This document shows, piece after piece, positions 1 to 7,506 of a stretch of 7,757 nt of DNA; position 1 is the stretch's first letter, and each line of letters opens with the position of its first letter. Location of the stretch: positions 1 to 7,757 of the forward strand of contig CAYVDH010000170.1 in NCBI GenBank assembly GCA_964450355.1, read 5' to 3'. The stretch is from CAYVDH01 sp964450355. GTDB lineage: Bacteria; Bacteroidota; Bacteroidia; NS11-12g; UBA955. The translations under genes were made by a program, and so were the position numbers. Below the pieces are notes generated by a model, which saw only the letters and a list, made by a program, of their open reading frames with translations, was not told where the DNA came from and made no database searches.

Positions 1-162
1 TAGAAAAAAAATAGAATTTTTTATACTGTAATGGAATTGAAAAGCGAATAATAATTTTAAAACTGATAATTTCTGACTTAGATTATTTAGGATAATTTTT
101 TTGGGACGATTAAAAAATATCAATATTTCAAACATGTTTTTTTATTTTTTTATTTTTTAAAT

Positions 163-381
163 TTTAACCCAGAATCCGCATTTAAATTCTAATACGAATA
201 AAAAAAAGTTGCCATATCAAACATCTTTTCGATTTTATTCTTTGAAATAAAGCTATTATTAATGCAATAAAATTTCTTTTGAGGATACTTGAAATTATTC
301 TAAGTGTGCCCATAGTGTAGCCTTTTTTATTTTATTCGTCTGTTAAATTTTGGCATTCATTAGTTCACAAGCTGGGTTAAA
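163..381. repeat. Inverted-repeat-bounded segment, possible transposon remnant
   Basis: TTTAACCCAG at 163-172 is the exact reverse complement of CTGGGTTAAA at 372-381, giving 10-bp arms around about 199 nt. Such a perfect GC-containing pair stands out in this AT-rich background. Inside, a minus-strand frame (313-182) stops 9 nt from the left arm, as transposase genes often do near an insertion-sequence end. I infer a possible internally deleted insertion sequence or MITE-like remnant. No target-site duplication is evident outside the arms, the similarity does not extend clearly inward, and no family is recognised. A chance pair or a regulatory structure remains possible. Confidence 0.25.
182..313 (-). 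pseudogene. Short minus-strand reading frame, possible gene remnant
   Basis: Reading the minus strand from an ATG at 313-311 gives 43 residues ending at a TAA at 184-182. An in-frame TAA lies eight codons upstream of the ATG. The peptide is basic and hydrophobic: it starts MGTLRIISS, has a short hydrophobic segment FIALIIALF near its middle, and contains several Arg/Lys pairs. It runs opposite to the three real genes and lies within the inverted-repeat segment. The composition would suit the C-terminus of a transposase whose upstream part has been lost, but no catalytic residue is present and I cannot assign a family. It could equally be a chance frame. Confidence 0.2.
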
Positions 382-424
382 TGGAACTAAGCAAACGTCA
401 ATATCATTTGATGTAAGCACTGTA

Positions 425-446
425 GTGACTTTTCTAAAAAAATCAC
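425..446 (+). promoter_or_regulatory. Small hairpin upstream of gene 1
   Basis: GTGA (425-428) pairs with TCAC (443-446). After one C/A mismatch, TTTT (430-433) pairs with AAAA (438-441), leaving a 4-nt loop. The structure lies about 66 nt before the chosen start of gene 1, so it could sit in the mRNA leader or mark a binding site. It is mostly A/T and is not followed by an uninterrupted U tract, so a terminator is unlikely. Function is unknown and the hairpin may be fortuitous in AT-rich DNA. Confidence 0.2.
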
Positions 447-512
447 ATCATTAGGGTATTTTTACAACCTCTATATAATCCATTTTTGTTTTATCAAATG
501 AATAAAATAAAA

Positions 513-1880
513 ATGAATAAATTAAAATACTTGATTTCTTTAATATTAGTCTTACTAAGCTTTAAGTCTAATGCACAATGTTGGCAATCTGTTGCATGTG
601 GTAGAGAATACTCTTTAGCAGTAAAAATAGATGGCACCCTTTGGGCATGGGGGGATAACAGCTATGGGTGTTTTGGAGATGGAACAACAAATGATAAAAT
701 CATACCCACCCAAATTGGTACTGAAAATAATTGGAAATTGGTTAAAGCTGGATTGTTTTCTTCTTATGCAATTAAAAATGATGGCACTTTATGGGCATGG
801 GGATATAATGCAGATGGACAACTTGGAGATAGTACAAATATTAATAAAAACACACCTACTCAAATTGGGACAGATAATAATTGGGCAATGGTAGATGCAG
901 GTTATTCTCATACTTTAGCATTAAAAACCGATGGTACACTTTGGGCTTGGGGCAAAAACCAATATGGTCAATTAGGAGATGAAACAATTGTAAATAAAAA
1001 TTTCCCAATTCAAATAGGCAATGCTTCTAATTGGAATTTTATTTCTGCAGGAATAGGTGTTCATAGTTTAGCTCTTAAAACAGACAATACCTTATGGGGC
1101 TGGGGACGCAATAATTTCGGACAATTAGGAAATGGAGCAAGTCAAGACTTAAAATCGCCAACTCAAATTGGAGCTGATAATGATTGGATTTTTATATCGA
1201 ATGGTTATGTTAGTTCTGCTGTTATTAAAAAAGATGGCACACTTTGGACCATGGGATATAATGCCAATGGTGAACTTGGAATTAATGACAGCACTATTTT
1301 AAATATAAAAATTCCAACACAAGTAGGCACGGATACTGATTGGAAGTTTGTATCAATGGGATATCGTCATGGTGTAGGCATCAAATATAATAATACACTA
1401 TTAGCTTGGGGAGATAATGAAAATGGACAATTAGGTGATGGTAGTATAATTAAAAAATTGGCACCAGTAAAAATAGATACAGATACAACTTGGAAAATTG
1501 TGGATGCCTATTTTCATAATTTAGCTATAAAAACAAATAATGAGCTACATGCTTGGGGTTATAATTATTCGGCTAATTTAGGTGACGGAACTAAAATTGA
1601 TAAAAGTACTCCTACGGAAATTGATGGATTATGCAATCAAACCAATATTCAAACCATTGATAAATATAATTTGAATATATATCCAAACCCACTAACAAGC
1701 AACATCATCAATGTTGTTTCAAGTATAAATTCTGAATATACACTTTTAGATTGTACAGGAAAGTCAATTCAACAAGGAAATATTTCAATAGGCGAAAATG
1801 CCATAGAAATACCTCAATTGAATGCAGGAATTTATGTAGTTATAATCGAAAACCAAATATTAAAAATCATTAAACAATAA
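513..1880 (+). CDS. Secreted RCC1-repeat beta-propeller protein with T9SS sorting domain
   Basis: This predicted secreted protein of 455 residues has a classical signal peptide (1-21, cleavage after SNA). RCC1 repeats (PF00415 type) follow, starting at about residues 43, 93, 143, 194, 244, 296 and 345. Each carries L-W-A-W-G, then G-Q-L-G-D, P-T-Q-I-G, a W about 32 residues in, and A-x-K-x-D-G-T. The last blade lacks its final strand, and residues 24-42 have exactly that strand, so the chain should close as a seven-bladed ring. C23 and C374 flank the closure. Residues about 385-455 are a T9SS type A sorting domain (YPNP at 390-393; TIGR04183/PF18962), cleaved or anchored during export. An in-frame ATG at 498 and a TTG at 486 lie upstream; I chose 513 because it gives the cleanest signal peptide and follows an A-rich stretch. 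Gene 2 begins 4 nt after the stop, suggesting co-transcription. RCC1 is a nucleotide-exchange factor in eukaryotes; bacterial secreted versions are presumed binding scaffolds. The ligand is unknown. Confidence 0.92.
   Translation: MNKLKYLISLILVLLSFKSNAQCWQSVACGREYSLAVKIDGTLWAWGDNSYGCFGDGTTNDKIIPTQIGTENNWKLVKAGLFSSYAIKNDGTLWAWGYNADGQLGDSTNINKNTPTQIGTDNNWAMVDAGYSHTLALKTDGTLWAWGKNQYGQLGDETIVNKNFPIQIGNASNWNFISAGIGVHSLALKTDNTLWGWGRNNFGQLGNGASQDLKSPTQIGADNDWIFISNGYVSSAVIKKDGTLWTMGYNANGELGINDSTILNIKIPTQVGTDTDWKFVSMGYRHGVGIKYNNTLLAWGDNENGQLGDGSIIKKLAPVKIDTDTTWKIVDAYFHNLAIKTNNELHAWGYNYSANLGDGTKIDKSTPTEIDGLCNQTNIQTIDKYNLNIYPNPLTSNIINVVSSINSEYTLLDCTGKSIQQGNISIGENAIEIPQLNAGIYVVIIENQILKIIKQ
639..1634 (+). 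repeat. RCC1 repeat array, seven units of about 50 codons
   Basis: Seven in-frame units of 50, 50, 51, 50, 52 and 49 codons plus a final incomplete one of about 30 codons. Units 1-3 are the most regular (L-W-A-W-G). Units 4-6 drift: unit 4 reads LWGWG, unit 5 LWTMG and unit 6 LLAWG. DNA similarity is diluted by synonymous changes, so these are older duplications than those in the FG-GAP gene downstream. Confidence 0.9.
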
Positions 1881-1884
1881 AAAA

Positions 1885-3072
1885 ATGAAAAAAATTATAC
1901 TTATAGCCAGCATCATCTTTTGTTGCCAAATAGTAAAAGCAGAGTGTATCAGAGATACAATGTACATTTTCGATATTGATAACAACCAAAATAAGATACC
2001 ATTAAATAGGTACATATATACCTACAATGTTAATAACCAAATGAAAATAATGTTGTTTCAAACTTACAATTCTGGTGTATGGACAAACAAAACAAAATAT
2101 GAGTATCTGTACAACAGCAATAAGTTAGAAATTAATAGAAATGTTTACAATTGGAATGTTAACATTTGGCAAATTAGTTCTAAATGGACAAAAGCCTATA
2201 ATAATAACAATTTAATTGTGGAGCAGCTAGATGAAAGTTACAACAATAATGTTTGGACAAACCAAAATAAACATACTTATGTTTATTGGTCCAATAATAA
2301 AGTTTTTACAAGGAAATTAGAAAATTGGGTAGCAGGTGCTTGGGTAAACTCTACTTTAAAAATTTATACCTATAACTCATCAAATTTAGAAACTGAAATA
2401 ATAGAAAAACAATGGTCTAATAACGACTGGCTAAATACCAAACGTTCAACATCTGCATATAATTCCAATAATTTAGTGTCACAAAAACTTACCTACAAAT
2501 GGAATGTTGGTGCATGGGTTGAGGATATAAAAAGTGATTATGGATACAATTCTAATTTGGATCTTTATTCGATTAGTGAGCAACAAAAGGTAGGAAATGT
2601 TTGGGAGAAGTATGGTAAAGGTAGCTTGTTATATAATTCAAATTCAAAATTAATTTATACAGATTATATGTTTTGGAATAATAACAGCTGGGTATATGAT
2701 TATAAAGTAACCAACGAATACAATAGCAATAACGATTTAATAGCGCAAAATGATAACTATGATTGGGACAATGCTGCTATGAAATTTACTTCAAATAAAC
2801 GTTATGAATACAGATGCAATTCATCCATGACTGGAATTAACTCTCTTGAAAAAGACAAATTGTCTATTTACCCCAATCCTATGTCTGGCAATATTTTCAA
2901 TGTTTCGTCAACAGTTAACGAAACCTATCAACTCTATGATTTTACAGGAAAGTTTATACAACAGGGAACTATAAATGTAGGTGAAAATAGTATCCAAATA
3001 CCACAATTGCCCGAAGGTGTTTATTTGATTAAAATTGGCAAACAGATTCATAAACTAATCTATAGCCATTAA
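1885..3072 (+). CDS. Secreted protein with nine 29-residue Y/N/W repeats and T9SS sorting domain
   Basis: Function unknown. The protein has 395 residues. It starts with a signal peptide (1-19, cleavage after VKA). Nine tandem repeats follow, at residues 43-71, 72-100, 101-129, 130-158, 159-187, 188-216, 217-245, 246-274 and 275-305. All are exactly 29 residues except the last (31). The pattern is about four residues, then Y-N-S-N-N, a hydrophobic-polar strand, an aromatic residue (usually W) at position 19, a second W at position 24, and usually K at the end. The alternating pattern suggests beta-hairpins. It is loosely reminiscent of YD/RHS repeats, but the Gly/Asp signature is missing. Outside the signal peptide there are only two cysteines, C21 and C311, one on each side of the array. 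Residues about 320-395 form a T9SS type A domain (YPNP at 329-332). Roughly 38 of 69 residues there match the domain of gene 1, so the two tails are close paralogues. The start lies 4 nt after the gene 1 stop in an A-rich context. Confidence 0.9.
   Translation: MKKIILIASIIFCCQIVKAECIRDTMYIFDIDNNQNKIPLNRYIYTYNVNNQMKIMLFQTYNSGVWTNKTKYEYLYNSNKLEINRNVYNWNVNIWQISSKWTKAYNNNNLIVEQLDESYNNNVWTNQNKHTYVYWSNNKVFTRKLENWVAGAWVNSTLKIYTYNSSNLETEIIEKQWSNNDWLNTKRSTSAYNSNNLVSQKLTYKWNVGAWVEDIKSDYGYNSNLDLYSISEQQKVGNVWEKYGKGSLLYNSNSKLIYTDYMFWNNNSWVYDYKVTNEYNSNNDLIAQNDNYDWDNAAMKFTSNKRYEYRCNSSMTGINSLEKDKLSIYPNPMSGNIFNVSSTVNETYQLYDFTGKFIQQGTINVGENSIQIPQLPEGVYLIKIGKQIHKLIYSH
2011..2799 (+). repeat. Nine tandem 87-bp (29-codon) repeats
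   Basis: The nine units line up without gaps except for two extra codons in the last. The best-conserved part at DNA level encodes Y-N-S-N-N and the two tryptophan codons. The rest is strongly diverged, so the array is old compared with the FG-GAP array. Unit 4 has Y-W-S-N-N in place of Y-N-S-N-N. Unit 7 lacks the first Trp, and unit 9 lacks the second. Confidence 0.85.
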
Positions 3073-3102
3073 GTTTAAATATTTGAATCAATTAATAAAA
3101 AT

Positions 3103-6100
3103 ATGAGTAACATAAAATACCGGAAAATAGCATTCTTATTGTTTTGTATTTTAACTTTCTTAATAATAGTTAATATTAAAAGCTATATTTATCAATCATC
3201 CAATGTTAATATCAAAGATAAAAATCATACTGATTCATCTAATAGTTTATTGAGAGATAAGGAATCAATTTACTCAACAATTGAAGCAAAGGAATATTGT
3301 ATTCAATGGCAAAAAAAAGAGAAACTGTATTCTGCCCCAAATCGAAAACACAATTTGAGATTTAATTTCAAAACCAATGGTTTTACAGCTCAATTACGAA
3401 CAAATCAAATTTCAAAAATAATCCCATCCCCAAAAACAAATTTAAAAGAAGAGTTAAATTTAGAAGAAAAAGAACTATCCCCAATCAAATTGTCATTTGA
3501 ACTTTTAAATTATGGCAAAAAAGATAATTTTAAAGAATTTAATGATGCAATAATTCGAGTAAAAGACAATAACCTGACATCTGAAAATAGGGATTTGATG
3601 ATTGAGTCTATAAATAACTCCCAAGGTATGCGTCAAAATTACATTGTAAAAAATAAACCAAACGGAAATGGCGAATTGATGGTAAATATAGCCGTTACTA
3701 CTAACATGGTTACCAGTATAAAAAATGATGTAATAACCTTTGAATTAAAAGATTCTAAACATACACAAATTTTCTCATACAGCGATTTAAATGTTTGGGA
3801 TGTGAATAATAAACCATTAGAGGCACATATGTCGTTAATAAAAACTTCTAATGGAAACGACAAAATAACATTGATTGTGAACGACAAAAATGCACATTAT
3901 CCCATTACTATAGATCCGATAATTGCATCTGGAACTCCAGGTAATTCAAATGCTACTTTAGAGAGCAATCAATCAAGTGCCAATTTAGGATATTCTGTAT
4001 CCTCAGCAGGCGATGTGAATGGTGATGGGTACAGCGATGTGATTGTAGGAGCATATAATTATGATAATGGTCAAACCAATGAAGGAGCAGCCTTCATTCA
4101 TCATGGTTCATCATCTGGAATAAGTACCACAGCGGCAGCTATGGTTGAAAGCAATCAAGCAGATGCCAATTTTGGATACTCTGTATCTACGGCAGGCGAT
4201 GTGAATGGCGATGGATATAGCGATGTGATAGTGGGAGCTTATAACTATGACAATGGGCAAGCAGATGAAGGAGCAGCTTTTGTTTATCATGGCTCTGCAT
4301 CAGGTATCAGCACTACAGCTGCAGCCATGGTTCAGAGCAATCAAATAGATGCAAATTTAGGTGGGTCTGTTGCTTTAGCTGGTGATGTGAATAATGATGG
4401 TTATAGCGATGTCATTGTTGGGGCTAGCAGTTTTAATAATGGTCAAAATAATGAAGGAGTAGCATATGTGTATCATGGTTCGGCATCTGGAATCAACACC
4501 ACAGCAGCAGCTATGGTTCAGAGCAATCAAGCGGATGCGTTTTTAGGAGAAACAGTGAATTCAGCTGGTGATGTAAATAGGGATGGATACAGTGATGTAA
4601 TTGTAGGGAGTAGATATTATGACAATGGACAAACAGATGAAGGAGTGGTTTTTGTGTATCATGGTTCTTCTTCTGGCATCAGTACTACTGCAGCAGCCCT
4701 GTTACAGAGTAATCAATCTGATGCCTATTTTGGAAACTCTATATCATCTGCTGGCGATGTAAATGGAGATGGTTACAGCGATGTAATTGTAGGGGATAAT
4801 TTTTATGAAAATGGACAAACAGATGAAGGAGCAGTTTTTGTTTATCATGGTTCATCATCTGGAATTAATACCACAGCAGCAACATTTTTAGAAGGCAATA
4901 ATACGAGTTATCATTTCGGTACTTCAGTTTCTTCTGCAGGTGATGTAAATGGCGATGGATATAGTGATATAATTGTGGGTATAGACGGATATGACAATGG
5001 ACAAGTAAATGAAGGGGCAGCTTTTGTTTATCATGGTTCTTCATCGGGTATCAACACCAATATAGTATCATCAATAGAAAGTAATCAAGCCAATTCAATT
5101 TTAGGAATTTCTGTATCTTCAGCAGGCGATGTGAATGGTGATGGATATAGCGATGTAATTGTAGGAGCATATAATTACGACAATGGACAAACAAATGAAG
5201 GAGCTGCTTTTGTTTATCATGGTTCTGGATCGGGTATTAGTACCATAGCAGCATCTATAGTTGAAAGCAATCAAGCGAATGCTTTTTTAGGAATTTCTGT
5301 ATCTTCAGCAGGCGATGTGAATGGCGATGGATACAGTGATGTGATTGTTGGAGCATATGGTTATGATAACGGTCAAACCAATGAAGGAGCAGCCTTTATT
5401 TATCACGGTTCATCTTCTGGAATTAACACCACACCTGCAGCTACAGTTGAAAGTAATCAAGCGAATACAAATTTTGGAATTTCTGTATCTTCAGCAGGCG
5501 ATGTGAATGGCGATGGATACAGTGATGTGATTGTGGGAGCAGAAATTTACGACAATGGGCAAACAGATGAAGGAGCAGCCTTTATTTATCACGGTTCATC
5601 AACAGGAATAAGTACCACTGCTGCAGCTACAGTTGAAAGCAATCAAGCGAATGCAAATTTTGGAATTTCTGTATCTTCAGCAGGTGATGTGAATGGCGAT
5701 GGATATAGTGATGTTATAGTAGGAGCCTATTTCTACGACAACGGTCAATCAAATGAAGGTGCAGCCTTTGTTTATCATGGCTCATCAACTGGAATTATTA
5801 CTACAGCGGCAACTATGGTAGAAAGTAATCAAGTGGGTGTAGTTTTAGGTTATTCAGTGTCGTCAGCAGGCGATGTGAATGGAGATGGTTACAGTGATGT
5901 GGTAGTAGGAATAATTTATTACGCCAATGGACAAACAGATGAAGGCGCAGCCTTTGTTTATCATGGTTCTATTTCTGGCATTAACTCTACACCAGCAACA
6001 ATAGTCGAAAGTAATCAATCGTATGCAACATTAGGAATTTCAGTATCTTCAGCAGGAGATGTTAATGGCGATGGATTTAGTGATGTGATAGTAGGAGCAG

Positions 6101-7506
6101 ATGGTTATGACAATGGACAAACAGGTGAAGGTGCGGCCTTTGTATATCATGGTTCATCATCTGGAATAAGTACCACTGCTGCTGCAACAATTGAAAGTAA
6201 TCAAGCAAATGCAAATTTAGGTATTTCAGTCTCTTCAGCAGGCGATGTGAATGGAGATGGATACAGCGATGTGATTGTAGGAGCATATTATTATGACAAT
6301 GGACAAACAAACGAAGGAGCAACCTTTGTTTATCATGGTTCAGAAACTGGAATTAGTACAATAGCTACAGCTACTATTGAAAGCAATCAAGCGAATGCAA
6401 ATTTAGGAATTTCTGTATCTTCAGCAGGCGATGTGAATGGCGATGGATTTAGTGATGCAATTGTAGGGACATATAATTACGACAATGGTCAAACAAATGA
6501 AGGTGCAGCCTCTATTTATTTTGGAGGTGATGGAGACGGTTTGCGTAATAATATTAGATTAACCAATGCAGATGGTGCAACACTAATCAATATTAATAAT
6601 GTAAATGAAACTTCATTTGGTGTTAAATTTTTCACTAAAAACTTTTTAGGAAGGGATAGCTTACAAATGGTTTGGGAACTTAGATCAGAAGGATTGCCAT
6701 TTAGTTCAGCAAGTTCAAGAATAGATAGGTCAGTGAGTAGTACTGGTATTGAAAGCAATAAAACCAATGTTTCAAATTCGTTACTTTTAAATGAAGTGGT
6801 GGATAAAATAACAGGAGCTTTTTACAATAAAATAAGAGTACGTACTAAATACAGTATGGCAAAAGCCATCACTGGTCAAATGTATGGACCTTGGAGATAC
6901 ATGGCTGCCATGCAGGAAGGAAATATGACTCATAATATTGTACCATTGCCAATTGAATTGATTAGTTTTAATGTGAAAAAAGAAAATTGCAACAATATGA
7001 TTTCAATAATAGGTGGAGATTTAATTACACTCAACAATAATATTGATATCTATAAAAGTGAAGATGGAATAAATTATAAACTGATTCATACTATTTTCGA
7101 TTTTGAACCATCGGTAGAATATTCATATGCTGACAATAATGTAAAAACAGATTGTTGGTATAAAATAAGAATGATGAAAAACAATGAAATTGAGGAGTCG
7201 GAACCAATATTTATTGACGAAAATTGTAAAAATGGAAATTCAATAAATATTATTGCATACCCTAATGGAACCGTCTCTAATAGTGAGATAAATTTTAAAC
7301 TTTCAAATGTTCAAAATTGCCATTTAAAAGAAATAATTGTTTTGGATATGAGTGGTAAATTAATTTATACTTCTATAATCAATGAAAAAATATTGACCAA
7401 CAACATACAATACCAATTGAATTTAAATGAATTTGCGTCTGGAAATTATGTTGTTTCATTTGTTTTTAATCATAAAATTGAAAATATAAAAATCTTAGTC
7501 CAATGA
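3103..7506 (+). CDS. Giant FG-GAP repeat surface protein with degenerate T9SS-like C-terminus
   Basis: A 1467-residue predicted exported protein. Residues about 8-27 are a hydrophobic segment after a basic start (signal peptide or anchor; no clear cleavage site). Residues about 60-274 form a beta-rich module ending in Y-P-I-T-I-D-P, common ahead of bacterial FG-GAP domains. Residues 287-1142 hold fourteen FG-GAP units (PF01839 type), each with [FL]-G, A-G-D-V-N-x-D-G-[YF]-S-D and, except in the last, Y/H-H-G-S. The D-x-N-x-D-G-x-x-D loop is the calcium-binding loop of integrin alpha propellers and is intact in all fourteen. Residues about 1150-1279 match the module that often follows such propellers (F-L-G-R, G-Q-x-Y-G-P-W-R-Y). 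From P-L-P-I-E-L (1281-1286) comes a fibronectin-like segment. The last 88 or so residues resemble a T9SS domain (S-G-K-L-I-Y, A-S-G-N-Y-V-V) but have YPNG at 1386-1389 in place of YPNP. The start follows gene 2 by 30 nt with an A-rich leader, so it may share its transcript. Likely role is calcium-dependent binding at the cell surface; the ligand is unknown. Confidence 0.92.
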   Translation: MSNIKYRKIAFLLFCILTFLIIVNIKSYIYQSSNVNIKDKNHTDSSNSLLRDKESIYSTIEAKEYCIQWQKKEKLYSAPNRKHNLRFNFKTNGFTAQLRTNQISKIIPSPKTNLKEELNLEEKELSPIKLSFELLNYGKKDNFKEFNDAIIRVKDNNLTSENRDLMIESINNSQGMRQNYIVKNKPNGNGELMVNIAVTTNMVTSIKNDVITFELKDSKHTQIFSYSDLNVWDVNNKPLEAHMSLIKTSNGNDKITLIVNDKNAHYPITIDPIIASGTPGNSNATLESNQSSANLGYSVSSAGDVNGDGYSDVIVGAYNYDNGQTNEGAAFIHHGSSSGISTTAAAMVESNQADANFGYSVSTAGDVNGDGYSDVIVGAYNYDNGQADEGAAFVYHGSASGISTTAAAMVQSNQIDANLGGSVALAGDVNNDGYSDVIVGASSFNNGQNNEGVAYVYHGSASGINTTAAAMVQSNQADAFLGETVNSAGDVNRDGYSDVIVGSRYYDNGQTDEGVVFVYHGSSSGISTTAAALLQSNQSDAYFGNSISSAGDVNGDGYSDVIVGDNFYENGQTDEGAVFVYHGSSSGINTTAATFLEGNNTSYHFGTSVSSAGDVNGDGYSDIIVGIDGYDNGQVNEGAAFVYHGSSSGINTNIVSSIESNQANSILGISVSSAGDVNGDGYSDVIVGAYNYDNGQTNEGAAFVYHGSGSGISTIAASIVESNQANAFLGISVSSAGDVNGDGYSDVIVGAYGYDNGQTNEGAAFIYHGSSSGINTTPAATVESNQANTNFGISVSSAGDVNGDGYSDVIVGAEIYDNGQTDEGAAFIYHGSSTGISTTAAATVESNQANANFGISVSSAGDVNGDGYSDVIVGAYFYDNGQSNEGAAFVYHGSSTGIITTAATMVESNQVGVVLGYSVSSAGDVNGDGYSDVVVGIIYYANGQTDEGAAFVYHGSISGINSTPATIVESNQSYATLGISVSSAGDVNGDGFSDVIVGADGYDNGQTGEGAAFVYHGSSSGISTTAAATIESNQANANLGISVSSAGDVNGDGYSDVIVGAYYYDNGQTNEGATFVYHGSETGISTIATATIESNQANANLGISVSSAGDVNGDGFSDAIVGTYNYDNGQTNEGAASIYFGGDGDGLRNNIRLTNADGATLININNVNETSFGVKFFTKNFLGRDSLQMVWELRSEGLPFSSASSRIDRSVSSTGIESNKTNVSNSLLLNEVVDKITGAFYNKIRVRTKYSMAKAITGQMYGPWRYMAAMQEGNMTHNIVPLPIELISFNVKKENCNNMISIIGGDLITLNNNIDIYKSEDGINYKLIHTIFDFEPSVEYSYADNNVKTDCWYKIRMMKNNEIEESEPIFIDENCKNGNSINIIAYPNGTVSNSEINFKLSNVQNCHLKEIIVLDMSGKLIYTSIINEKILTNNIQYQLNLNEFASGNYVVSFVFNHKIENIKILVQ
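3961..6528 (+). repeat. FG-GAP array: 13 full 186-bp repeats plus a partial 14th
   Basis: Unit n starts at 3961 + 186(n-1), beginning with codons for [EQ]-S-N-Q (E-G-N-N in unit 6). All thirteen full units are exactly 62 codons with no indel. Unit 14 starts at 6379 and diverges after about 50 codons, where Y-F-G-G replaces Y-H-G-S. Units 7-10 and 12-14 share the core G-I-S-V-S-S-A-G-D-V-N-G-D-G; units 3-6 are the most diverged. A 42-nt stretch is identical in units 8 (5290-5331), 9 (5476-5517) and 14 (6406-6447). Confidence 0.95.

Larger units (their letters stand above)
1..512. other. Upstream non-coding region, AT-rich
   Basis: No convincing gene is seen on either strand. The stretch from about 135 to 165 is nearly pure T/A. 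The rest holds an inverted repeat with a small enclosed minus-strand reading frame and a hairpin, listed separately. The promoter for the three-gene unit should lie here, but I found no good match to the Bacteroidota pattern (TTTG, about 19 nt, TAnnTTTG). The nearest are a one-mismatch CATTTTTG at 481-488, too close to the start codon and without an upstream TTG, and TATCATTTG at 402-410, whose spacing is one base too long. No promoter is therefore called. Confidence 0.6.

Noticed and set aside
402..410. TATCATTTG as a Bacteroidota -7 promoter element
   Set aside because: The spacing between TA and TTTG is three bases rather than two, and no TTTG/TTG lies at the expected upstream distance.
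486..512. Longer N-terminus for gene 1 from TTG at 486 or ATG at 498
   Set aside because: These add a charged stretch before the signal peptide. The ATG at 513 gives a compact basic start plus hydrophobic core, and follows an A-rich leader. The ATG at 498 remains possible.
631..894. Plus-strand frame of 87 codons inside gene 1
   Set aside because: It overlaps the RCC1 repeats in another frame; its own repetitiveness only mirrors the real repeats.
3639..3887. Minus-strand open frame opposite the N-terminal module of gene 3
   Set aside because: It lies wholly opposite a well-supported coding region and has no recognisable motif.
6077..6322. Minus-strand frame rich in Leu and His opposite the FG-GAP array
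   Set aside because: The composition is a by-product of the 186-bp coding repeat read backwards.
3961..6528. CRISPR array or satellite DNA
   Set aside because: The units are 186 bp, in frame, diverge mainly at synonymous or surface positions and encode a known protein repeat; there is no short repeat with unique spacers.
6516..6767. Minus-strand open frame opposite the end of the FG-GAP array
   Set aside because: It is a shadow of the gene 3 coding frame with no independent support.
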